64,000 nucleotides of DNA from positions 62,001 through 126,000 of the forward strand of contig NZ_CAMLIG010000004.1 in assembly GCF_946480185.1 (NCBI RefSeq). The letters are read 5' to 3'. The first letter of the stretch is position 1. Each line of letters opens with the position of its first letter. Source of the stretch: an uncultured Pedobacter sp. GTDB taxonomy: Bacteria; Bacteroidota; Bacteroidia; Sphingobacteriales; Sphingobacteriaceae. Under the pieces are notes generated by a model. It searched no databases. It was given only the letters and a program-made list of their open reading frames with translations, and was not told the DNA's origin. The translations under genes and the position numbers were made by a program. Below, in pieces: positions 46,019 through 53,188 of this stretch.

Positions 46019-46827
46019 AAAATATAGGCTCGTTAAAGGGCAAAGTTCTGGTTTTTGGTGGCGTTTACTCTAACCTACAAGCTTTACAGACTATTAAAGA
46101 TTTGGCTTCCGCCGATGGAATTGCGCCCGAAAACATCATTTGTACGGGCGACGTAGTTGCTTATTGTGCGCAACCGAAAGAATGCGTTCAACTGATAAAA
46201 GATTGGGAAATCCATTGTATTGCCGGAAACGTAGAATTAAATTTAGTGAATGATATTGACGATTGCGGGTGCAATTTTATTGAGGGCAGCCGTTGCGATT
46301 TATTTTCCAGGTCTTGGTATCCGTACTTAAAAAGCGAACTAAGTCAAGCTGATATTGCATGGATGGCTACTCTTCCAGAATTTATTTCTTTCGCTTACGC
46401 TAATAAGAAAATGGCCGTTGTCCATGGCTCCTACTTTAATACTTCGGAATTTATTTTTAAATCTACCGACTGGACCATCAAACAAAAAAACTTTGAGGTT
46501 TTAAATGCCGATGTAATTTTAGCCGGACATTGCGGTTTACCCTTTGTTGATAGTTCTGGCGATAAAATTTGGCTCAACCCTGGAGTAATTGGAATGCCCG
46601 CAAATGACGGAACGCCAAAAGTATGGTACACTATTCTAAACGATGCAGACGGTTTGAGTTTCGAAATAAAAGCTTTGGATTATGATTTTGAAACAGCTTC
46701 CGATTTAATGTTTGGCAAACCTCTTCCCCAAACTTACGGATTGACTTTAAAAACCGGTATTTGGGATAATTGTGAAATTTTACCCGAACAGGAAAAAGCT
46801 TTACAAGGGAAAGATATTGCGTTTTAA
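46003..46827 (+). CDS. metallophosphoesterase-fold protein with degenerate active site
   Basis: 274 residues of the calcineurin-like/YfcE type, recognisable from VLVFGGVYSNLQAL, IICTGDVVAYC, CIAGNVELNL, VVHGSYFN and LAGHCGLPFVD..WLNPGVIGMP. Canonical metal ligands D-x-H are replaced by Gly20 and Tyr22; the catalytic His of GNH is Val76; the second His of GHTH is Gly177. Asp49, Asn75, His140 and His175 remain. A Cys cluster (DDCGCNF..GSRC) is inserted after the GN motif. Metallophosphoesterase-like proteins do accompany ArsS genes elsewhere as far as I recall. Here it may be a binding protein or an enzyme with changed chemistry. Confidence 0.8.
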   Translation: MEKSIENIGSLKGKVLVFGGVYSNLQALQTIKDLASADGIAPENIICTGDVVAYCAQPKECVQLIKDWEIHCIAGNVELNLVNDIDDCGCNFIEGSRCDLFSRSWYPYLKSELSQADIAWMATLPEFISFAYANKKMAVVHGSYFNTSEFIFKSTDWTIKQKNFEVLNADVILAGHCGLPFVDSSGDKIWLNPGVIGMPANDGTPKVWYTILNDADGLSFEIKALDYDFETASDLMFGKPLPQTYGLTLKTGIWDNCEILPEQEKALQGKDIAF

Positions 46828-46858
46828 AATTATCAAAAATCTTTACTAAATTTAAAGT

Positions 46859-47071
46859 ATGGAAACTTTAATCATCAACATCCCAGAACAAAAAAGTGAT
46901 TTGGTTAAAACACTCTTAACCGAACTTGGTGTAACATTCCAAAAAGAAGTACAAAGTGAAAAAATACGAAAAGAAAAATTATTGAAGATCTCAGTTTGGA
47001 GTGAGGAGGAGATAGCATAAATTGAAAAAGCAGGTAAAGGCTTCAATGACATCAAACCTGCCACATGGTAA
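46859..47071 (+). pseudogene. antitoxin gene interrupted by an in-frame stop codon
   Basis: From the ATG at 46859 (METLIINIPEQKSDLVKTLL) the frame runs 53 codons to a TAA at 47018. The same frame then continues IEKAGKGFNDIKPATW to a TAA at 47069. That second stop overlaps the toxin ATG at 47065, the classical antitoxin-toxin overlap, so the ancestral antitoxin was 70 residues and the TAA at 47018 is an internal nonsense codon. The visible product would keep the N-terminal half (SEEEIA at its end) but lose the C-terminal tail that normally contacts the toxin. Read-through or function of the truncated form is possible. Confidence 0.8.
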
Positions 47072-47442
47072 TCGATTCCTGTGTTTTCATCGACCATTTG
47101 CGAGCAAAAGACAAAGCCAATACAAAACTTTATAACTTATCCGCGGATTCCGATTGCTTTGTTACGGCAGTAACTATTTATGAGTTACTTATAGGAGCTA
47201 CTACCGTTGAAAAAGAACAAGAAGTACACATCGTTACTGAAGGCTTTCAAGTGTTGCCATTTATAGTAACTGCATCCGCAAAAGCAGCAGAAGTTTATCA
47301 TCAGTTGAAAAACAAACATCAGCTGATTGACTTTAGAGATATTTTTATCGTTGCTACCTGTATCGCCAATAACCAGCCTTTATTCACAAAAAATGTAAAA
47401 CATTTTGAAAGAATAGAAGAATTGATTCTCTATAAAATTTAG
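47065..47442 (+). CDS. PIN-domain toxin, VapC-like
   Basis: 125 residues: MVIDSCVFIDHLRAKDKAN (Asp4), 'VTAVTIYELLIGATTVEKE' (Glu40), 'LIDFRDIFIVATCIANNQPLFTKNVKHFERI' (Asp92, Asn110). These acidic residues are the Mg2+-binding set of VapC ribonucleases, which cleave tRNA or rRNA when free of antitoxin. All appear intact. The start overlaps the end of the ancestral antitoxin frame. Confidence 0.88.
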   Translation: MVIDSCVFIDHLRAKDKANTKLYNLSADSDCFVTAVTIYELLIGATTVEKEQEVHIVTEGFQVLPFIVTASAKAAEVYHQLKNKHQLIDFRDIFIVATCIANNQPLFTKNVKHFERIEELILYKI

Positions 47443-47513
47443 ACTTTCAGCAACACAATATCCTCCTTATTAAAATCTAATTTTTCGTTTAGATTAACAA
47501 AGATTGAAATTTA

Positions 47514-47521
47514 TATCTTTG
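47514..47521 (+). promoter_or_regulatory. -7 promoter element of the Cfa-type gene
   Basis: TATCTTTG, an exact TAnnTTTG match, 28 bases before the ATG at 47550, with T-rich sequence (TTTTTCGTTTAG) at the expected -33 distance. Confidence 0.5.
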
Positions 47522-47549
47522 GCAATTATCAAAAAAGATTAATACTTAC

Positions 47550-48665
47550 ATGATATCACTCGAGAAAATTTTCCGCGAGGCTTTTGCTACAGTTGACGTA
47601 ACCGTTAATGGCGATAAGCCTTGGGACATACAAGTACACAACCCCAAACTATACAACAGAATTATGGCGGGTGGTTCTATCGGCTTTGGAGAGGCTTATA
47701 TGGATGGATGGTGGGATTGTGAAGCGGTTGACGAATTTATGCACCGAGTATTATATCATCGTTTAGACAAACGACTACCCCGAGATATTTTTACTGCTTT
47801 CTATTATTTAAACGCAAAGTTTAAAAACAGACAAACCTTAGGCCGGGCTAAAGAAGTTGCTTACAAACATTATGATATTGGAAACGAGCTATTTGAAAAA
47901 ATGCTTGATTCGCGAATGCAATACTCCTGCGGTTACTGGGAAAAAGCCACAAACTTGGAAGATGCGCAAGAAGCAAAACTTGATTTGATTTGCCGTAAGC
48001 TAAAATTAGAAAAAGGCATGCGCCTTTTAGAAATTGGCTGTGGCTGGGGAGGTTTTGCAAAATATGTATCGGAAAAATATGAGGTTTCCGTAGTTGGCAT
48101 CACCATATCTGAACAACAAGCTATTTTGGCCCGCAAAGTTAATGAGGGTTTGCCGGTTGAGATAAGGGTTCAGGATTACCGGGAGGTTAATGAAAAATTT
48201 GATAGAGTAGTGTCTATCGCAATGTTAGAAGCTGTTGGCTATCGGAATTTTAGAACGTACATGGAAGTCGCGGCCAGAAACCTTACGGATGACGGCATAT
48301 TTTTTATCCATACCATTGGTGGCAATTACGACGCTAAAACCACCGACCCTTGGATAGATAAATATATTTTCCCTAACGGGATGTTGCCATCCGCAAGTCA
48401 GCTATCAAAAGCTTGGCAGGGACTTTTTGTTTTGGAAGATTGGCATAACTTCGGCACTTATTACGACCCAACATTAATGGCTTGGCTCAAAAATTTTGAA
48501 GAAAGCTGGGACAGCATTAAAGCAGATTATGACGAGCATTTTTACCGTATGTTTCGCTATTTTCTTTGTTCAAGCGCAGCATCTTTCCGCTCACGTAAAA
48601 ACCATCTTTGGCATATTGTTTTAACAAAGCCTGTGCGCCTGGGGATGTATGAATCGGTGAGATAA
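47550..48665 (+). CDS. cfa: cyclopropane-fatty-acyl-phospholipid synthase family methyltransferase
   Basis: 371 residues. The N-terminal lipid-binding part ('NPKLYNRIMAGGSIGFGEAYMDGWWDCE') is followed by 'YKHYDIGNELFEKMLDSRMQYSCGYW', the SAM-binding motif LLEIGCGWGGFA (residues 159-170), 'VVGITISEQQ', 'RVVSIAMLEAVGYRNF' and 'WIDKYIFPNGMLPS'. This is the Cfa architecture: SAM-dependent methylene transfer to the double bond of membrane phospholipid acyl chains. It stands alone with its own promoter. Confidence 0.92.
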   Translation: MISLEKIFREAFATVDVTVNGDKPWDIQVHNPKLYNRIMAGGSIGFGEAYMDGWWDCEAVDEFMHRVLYHRLDKRLPRDIFTAFYYLNAKFKNRQTLGRAKEVAYKHYDIGNELFEKMLDSRMQYSCGYWEKATNLEDAQEAKLDLICRKLKLEKGMRLLEIGCGWGGFAKYVSEKYEVSVVGITISEQQAILARKVNEGLPVEIRVQDYREVNEKFDRVVSIAMLEAVGYRNFRTYMEVAARNLTDDGIFFIHTIGGNYDAKTTDPWIDKYIFPNGMLPSASQLSKAWQGLFVLEDWHNFGTYYDPTLMAWLKNFEESWDSIKADYDEHFYRMFRYFLCSSAASFRSRKNHLWHIVLTKPVRLGMYESVR

Positions 48666-48720
48666 ACTTCTTCCTCTTAGTTTGTATTTTTTAAGCGGTT
48701 TTTAGGGTTATTCCTAATGA

Positions 48721-49374
48721 TTATAACAGATCTAAACCTTTGTAATCTTTCACAAATTTGATGATATTATCAGTAATATGGAATTCCTCTGGTGTGTGTA
48801 AAGTGGTAATTGCCAATGCTTGCATCCCAGCATTTTTTGCAGCCTCCACTCCTTTGGGTGCATCTTCAAAAACCAAACATTTATCATAAGCAATACCCAA
48901 AATATCGGCTGCTTTGGTAAAAGTTTCTGGGTCTGGTTTGCTTAAAACCACATCATCCGCACTCACCACTACCGGAAAATATTTTCTGAGGTTCAAATTA
49001 TCTAAAATAAAATCGATATTGAACGGGATAGCCGCAGAGCCAATGGCCATTTTAATTCCAGCGTGGTGTGCCTTCTCTAAAAAATCGCCTAAACCGTTGA
49101 TCAGTTTTAAATGAGGTTTAAATTCAGCTTGGTATCTTCGTTCCTTCTCCATAGAAAAATCGTCCATTTGTTGCTGGGTAAAATAGCCTTTTCCAAAAAC
49201 ACGTTCCAATAACTCCTGGTTTTTGCCGTACATCTGTAAAACGGTTTCGTCATAAGTAATGTCTGACTTTAAATCGTTGGTTAATATATCATGCCATGCT
49301 CTGGCGTGGAAATGCATATCGTCAATTATGGTTCCATTAAGGTCGAAAAGGTAGGCTTCAAATTTTGTATTCAT
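48721..49374 (-). CDS. HAD superfamily hydrolase, beta-phosphoglucomutase-like
   Basis: 217 residues. Motif I is LFDLNGTIIDDM: nucleophile Asp11 is kept, but the second Asp of D-x-D is Asn13. The cap domain follows ('FHARAWHDIL', 'MYGKNQELLERVFG'), then motif II/III residues in 'IKMAIGSAAIPFNIDF' (Ser) and 'VLSKPDPETFTKAADILG' (Lys), and motif IV in 'CLVFEDAPKGVEAAKNAGM'. The overall layout is that of beta-phosphoglucomutase and sugar phosphatases. The Asn substitution would weaken the general acid/base step; close Bacteroidota relatives may share it. Confidence 0.85.
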   Translation of the reverse strand: MNTKFEAYLFDLNGTIIDDMHFHARAWHDILTNDLKSDITYDETVLQMYGKNQELLERVFGKGYFTQQQMDDFSMEKERRYQAEFKPHLKLINGLGDFLEKAHHAGIKMAIGSAAIPFNIDFILDNLNLRKYFPVVVSADDVVLSKPDPETFTKAADILGIAYDKCLVFEDAPKGVEAAKNAGMQALAITTLHTPEEFHITDNIIKFVKDYKGLDLL

Positions 49375-49447
49375 GGGGTAAAAATAACAATCCTAATATT
49401 AAGCTGATGTAATTTTATTTTGATGGTGCTTTTTAGCTAGAAAGTTC

Positions 49448-49455
49448 TATTTTTG
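49448..49455 (+). promoter_or_regulatory. -7 promoter element of tRNA-Ser
   Basis: TATTTTTG fits TAnnTTTG. A TTTG at 49420-49423 is at a slightly long spacing (24 bases). The tRNA begins 66 bases downstream. Confidence 0.4.
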
Positions 49456-49520
49456 CAACCCGATTTAGTGAGTTTTGGAGGTTACCAATAACCTTAGTAA
49501 AAATTGAATTACACAAACAC

Positions 49521-49610
49521 GGAGAGGTGTCTGAGTGGTCGAAAGAGCCAGCCTGGAAAGCTGGTATACTGGCAACGGTATCGTGGGTTCGAATCCCACC
49601 TTCTCCGCCA
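49521..49610 (+). tRNA. tRNA-Ser (anticodon GGA)
   Basis: Acceptor arms GGAGAGG and CTTCTCC pair with one G-U; the discriminator G and an encoded CCA end at 49610. The anticodon arm CCAGC-CTGGAAA-GCTGG presents GGA, reading UCC/UCU serine codons. A long variable arm (TACTGGCAACGGTA) and the T arm GTGGG-TTCGAATCCCAC confirm the class II serine type. Confidence 0.97.
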
Positions 49611-49621
49611 TCTAAATTAAT

Positions 49622-49656
49622 AAAAGCCTGTTTATACGTATTGAACAGGCTTTTTT
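49622..49656 (+). terminator. intrinsic terminator of tRNA-Ser
   Basis: AAAAGCCTGTT pairs with AACAGGCTTTTTT around an 11-base loop, starting 12 bases after the tRNA, with a following T tract. Confidence 0.85.
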
Positions 49657-50146
49657 ATTGAATAAAAATTGATTAGGGATACAATAAGGGATACTTTAAA
49701 AACTATTAAGCGTACCTAATCTAAATCGTATCTTTGGTTATTTCCTTTTGTCTTTATTAGTAAAATCTTAAAAGGGGTTTATTATTCATTTGGTAAACCT
49801 TTTATATTCAGATGGTTTTCTACATTTACAGCAGAGAGGATAAATAAAACTTCGCATTCTTAATCTTTTTTAACTCTTAATCTCTTTCCTATCTTTTCCG
49901 AACTAAACTTTCTATTGAAGCAATAAGAGAAAGCGATTATTCACCTTACTTTTCTCTAACTTTAAATCAATTAAAACTTAAATCTAGTTCTTGATGAAAC
50001 CATTTATATACCAGTTTCATGAAAATCCTAAGGGGACAATAGAAGACCTAAATTTGTTGGAATACTAAAGCAAACTAAACTTATCAGTCACATTAAAGTT
50101 AAATCCATACCTGCGATTAATATGGTGTGGACGGGCACAACAACTT

Positions 50147-50323
50147 TTACAAAAAGTGAACCAGAAGTAGATACTCGGAGAATATAGTGATATCCAGCAA
50201 TTCTTTGAGCACCGTCTCGTTGGAGGAAACCACGCCGATATCTTTTCCCAATTGCAAGCCCAGTTCTCGGCACTGTTTAATCAGAACCGCCAAATAGTTG
50301 TCTTCTTGTTCAACTTTGATAAA
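50147..50323 (-). pseudogene. C-terminal fragment of a GntR/LacI-type transcriptional regulator
   Basis: Between stops at about 50326 and 50147 the minus strand reads FIKVEQEDNYLAVLIKQC then RELGLQLGKDIGVVSSNE and TVLKELLDITIFSEY. This matches the effector-domain core of GntR/LacI regulators (K-x-C-R-E-x-G-L..G-x-D-I-G-V-x-S-x-N-x-T-x-L-K-E). DNA-binding domain and start codon are missing, and the frame diverges after the I-T-x-F-S motif. Confidence 0.7.
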
Positions 50324-50363
50324 TCACAGAGCAATTCAGCAAGTCTGGCCTCTGAATATTTGG

Positions 50364-50500
50364 TTGCAACCCAATAAATCTTTTGCATTTGCTTTGTTGA
50401 CTAAAAACCATCAGCAATCCGTAAAAGTGTTGCAGAAACTTTGTTAAAGCATTACCGTTCCAAAGGCTTAGATTGCGCTTAAAGATTTATTGGGTTGCAA
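50364..50500. repeat. 137-bp element with perfect 20-bp inverted termini
   Basis: TTGCAACCCAATAAATCTTT (50364-50383) is exactly reverse-complementary to 50481-50500, separated by 97 bases that hold no gene. No flanking target duplication is evident. Confidence 0.75.
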
Positions 50501-50560
50501 TGAACAAACATTCTGAAGCCTTGATTTTTTTGGTTTTGTTTCAAGACAAAAGAACAACCT

Positions 50561-52162
50561 TTATTTTTTCCCAATCAAACTCCACTCAGAGGTATCATGA
50601 AAACTCACTTCCGGATATTGTTTGGTAGCATATTCTATATCCCAAGCAGAAGCTGCTAAAAAGACGGGTTTATTTTCTTTATCGTAAGCTATTTTTGAGC
50701 TGTGTCTTAAAATAAATTTCTTCAACTCCTCGTCTGTTGTAGCAGAAACCCATTTCGCTTTCGTAATGTTCATGTGCCGGAATGTACAAGCGGCGCCGTA
50801 CTCATTCAATAATCTGAACTGGATCACCTCAAATTGTAGCTCTCCAACGGTACCAACAATTTTTCGGTTGCCCGGATTTTGGATAAACAGCTGAGCAACG
50901 CCTTCATCACTCAATTGGTGAATCCCTTTTTCCAGTTGCTTTGTTTTAAAAGGATCATTATTTTCCAGTTCTCTGAATATTTCTGGCGAAAAACTCGGAA
51001 TCCCCACAAACTGTAAATTTTCTCCTTCGGTTAAAGTATCGCCAATTTTAAAATTCCCCGAATCATACAAACCAATTACATCGCCAGGGAAAGCTTCTTC
51101 CACCAAACTTTTGTTATCTGCCATAAAACTGGTGGGCGAAGCAAATTTTAGCTTTTTGTTTAACCTATTGTGCTGATAAAAAGTGTTTCGTTTAAACGTT
51201 CCAGAACAAATCCTACAAAAAGCAATTCTGTCACGGTGGTTTGGATCCAAGTTCGCGTGAATTTTGAACACAAAACCAGTGAACTTTGGTTCGTCGCTTT
51301 CCACTCTTCTGGTATCTGTATCACGGCCTTGTGGTGATGGAGCAATGTCAATAAAGGTTTCCAGCAATTCCTGAACGCCAAAATTGTTAATCGCACTCCC
51401 GAAAAATACCGGCGCTAAATAACCTGCTAAATACAAACTTCTATCAAACGGTTCGGCTACGGTTTCAATCAGCTCCACATCATCTCTCAGCTTTGCTGCT
51501 AATTTATCGCCCACCAACTGGTCAACCTGTGGATCCGCTAAATCTGCAATGCTGATCTGATCTTTGGCAATCTGCTTTTTGTTAGCACTGAAGAGATTTA
51601 AAATCTTGTTATTTAACTGATAAACACCTTTGAACGAATGTCCAATTCCGATTGGCCAGCTTAATGGTCGGGTAGAAATATTGAGTTCTTTTTCTAACTC
51701 TTCCAACAAATCAAAAGGGTCTTTACCCTCACGATCCATTTTATTGATAAAAATAATTACCGGCGTATGGCGCATCCTACAAACCTGCATTAGCTTTTTA
51801 GTCTGCTCTTCTACTCCTTTCACACAATCCACCACCAAAATCACCGAATCCACGGCGGTTAAAGTACGGTAAGTATCTTCAGCAAAATCCTTGTGACCGG
51901 GCGTATCCAAAATATTGATTTTGGCATCCTTATATTCAAAACCCATTACAGAGGTAGCCACGGAAATTCCACGTTGCTTTTCAATCTCCATAAAATCGGA
52001 AGTTGCCGTTTTTTCGTCTTTGTTTCGTTTTACCGTTCCTGCTTTTTGGATGGCACCACCAAACAAAAGCAATTTCTCTGTTAAAGTAGTTTTTCCGGCA
52101 TCGGGGTGACTAATAATTCCAAAAGTACGTCTCTTGGCTATCTCTGATTGTAATGTTGTCAT
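50561..52162 (-). CDS. prfC: peptide chain release factor 3
   Basis: 533 residues, the normal RF3 length. GTPase motifs are [18 protein letters not shown] (P-loop, residues 14-31), [22 protein letters not shown] and [14 protein letters not shown]3-specific features include '[21 protein letters not shown]' and the C-terminal '[16 protein letters not shown]'. It recycles RF1/RF2 from terminated ribosomes using GTP. A minus-strand -7 element lies about 80 bases upstream of the ATG. Confidence 0.97.
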   Translation of the reverse strand: MTTLQSEIAKRRTFGIISHPDAGKTTLTEKLLLFGGAIQKAGTVKRNKDEKTATSDFMEIEKQRGISVATSVMGFEYKDAKINILDTPGHKDFAEDTYRTLTAVDSVILVVDCVKGVEEQTKKLMQVCRMRHTPVIIFINKMDREGKDPFDLLEELEKELNISTRPLSWPIGIGHSFKGVYQLNNKILNLFSANKKQIAKDQISIADLADPQVDQLVGDKLAAKLRDDVELIETVAEPFDRSLYLAGYLAPVFFGSAINNFGVQELLETFIDIAPSPQGRDTDTRRVESDEPKFTGFVFKIHANLDPNHRDRIAFCRICSGTFKRNTFYQHNRLNKKLKFASPTSFMADNKSLVEEAFPGDVIGLYDSGNFKIGDTLTEGENLQFVGIPSFSPEIFRELENNDPFKTKQLEKGIHQLSDEGVAQLFIQNPGNRKIVGTVGELQFEVIQFRLLNEYGAACTFRHMNITKAKWVSATTDEELKKFILRHSSKIAYDKENKPVFLAASAWDIEYATKQYPEVSFHDTSEWSLIGKK

Positions 52163-52241
52163 AATTTGAAAGGCCGTTTTGATTTCGTGTTTAACAAAAC
52201 GTAACGGTTTTTAATTTTAAACGGTTGGTTTAAAATTTGCG

Positions 52242-52249
52242 CAAATATA
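52242..52249 (-). promoter_or_regulatory. -7 promoter element of prfC
   Basis: CAAATATA on the plus strand is TATATTTG on the minus strand, an exact TAnnTTTG match about 80 bases upstream of the prfC start codon. No clear -33 element. Confidence 0.45.
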
Positions 52250-52401
52250 AGAGAAAAAATTTTGGCACTCATTATTGAGTCGAAAAGCTTAAATCAATTT
52301 ATTTCTGCCAATTAAATTCTCTTTACTGGCATGAATCATGTTTCTATCTAACAAAAGATATTAGAAACAATCTTTCCTTAATTACAAAACATTAATAAGA
52401 T

Positions 52402-53046
52402 ATGCCACTAATATCCGCGATGCTAATATTTTCATGTATGCTTAACCCAAATCCAGAACTGCAAATTAAGCTCGACACCAATGTGTTGCAGTTTGCTCAT
52501 CATAAAAAAATCCCGAAGGTTATTGAAGAAAGCGTATTGATTGCCCTCTCTCATTATCCGGAATTAAAAGATACCAAAATTGATTTCGTGTTTAAAAAAG
52601 ACATTAAAAAATCGGTGATGCAAGCACAACCGAAAGTTTTTACTTTATTAAGAAACAAGAAAAAACGGGAATACCAAATCAACATCAGCTCTATGTTTAA
52701 GTTGATGCACTCTGCTACACCTATTCATCAATTGCCCCAAAATATCATGATCGGCTGGATTGGACATGAACTCGGGCATATTATGGATTATAATTCAAGA
52801 AATATATTTTCCATGTTACGGTTTGGAACTGGTTATTATTTCTCGGAAAGGTATGTGCAAAAAGCGGAACGTGTGGCAGACATTTTTGCCGTTAAACACG
52901 GATTGAGCTTTTATATTATAGAAACCAAAAGATTTATTTTAGACCAATCTGATCTTCCCGAAAAATACAAAGCTAAAATCGCCCGATTGTACCTTTCTCC
53001 GGATGATATTGTAGAGCAAGTGCGGATATTGGAGGAAAAACGGTAG
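52402..53046 (+). CDS. putative zinc metallopeptidase (HExxH) of unknown family
   Basis: 214 residues. MIGWIGHELGHIMDY carries H122-E123-x-x-H126, and 'ERYVQKAERVADIFAVKHGL' about 30 residues later supplies a likely third ligand (Glu or Asp), the gluzincin arrangement. The N-terminus (MPLISAMLIFSCML) could be a short membrane or lipoprotein-like signal. The middle has 'LRNKKKREYQINISSMFKLMHSA'. No classical M48 transmembrane helices are seen. It is a single-gene unit; substrate and location are unknown. Confidence 0.6.
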   Translation: MPLISAMLIFSCMLNPNPELQIKLDTNVLQFAHHKKIPKVIEESVLIALSHYPELKDTKIDFVFKKDIKKSVMQAQPKVFTLLRNKKKREYQINISSMFKLMHSATPIHQLPQNIMIGWIGHELGHIMDYNSRNIFSMLRFGTGYYFSERYVQKAERVADIFAVKHGLSFYIIETKRFILDQSDLPEKYKAKIARLYLSPDDIVEQVRILEEKR

Positions 53047-53067
53047 TAGGTTGTGGGATTTCAATAT

Positions 53068-53170
53068 CCTCATTCGGTCAATTAAAGTGTTGCCATTATG
53101 TTGAGCGATAGTGAAACATCTCACAAATAGGTATCAAACGCTATATGCAAACCCTGCTTGTGGGACGTTC
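53068..53170. repeat. dispersed hairpin repeat, inverted copy
   Basis: Reverse complement reads GTCCCACAAGCAGGG, then TACCTATTTGTGAGATG and TTTCACTATCGCTCAACAT, matching the family at 10951, 35212 and 58205. It lies between the convergent HExxH and GH3 genes. Confidence 0.7.
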
Positions 53171-53188
53171 GCTCCCCAAACTGACGAC

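Larger units (their letters stand above)
49657..50560. other. decayed 0.9-kb region downstream of tRNA-Ser
   Basis: No intact gene. Near the tRNA lie the direct phrases TTAGGGATACAATAAGGGATAC. Further right are a fragment of a transcriptional regulator (50147-50323) and a 20-bp inverted repeat (50364-50500). The pattern suggests leftover pieces of an island once inserted next to the tRNA, but no integrase or clear att duplication remains. Confidence 0.6.

Noticed and set aside
49600..49720. An attL/attR duplication marking an integrated element at tRNA-Ser
   Set aside because: No second copy of the tRNA 3' end and no integrase is present in the window; only short GGGATAC phrases repeat.
50364..50500. 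A complete insertion sequence
   Set aside because: The 97-bp interior has no transposase frame and no target-site duplication is visible.
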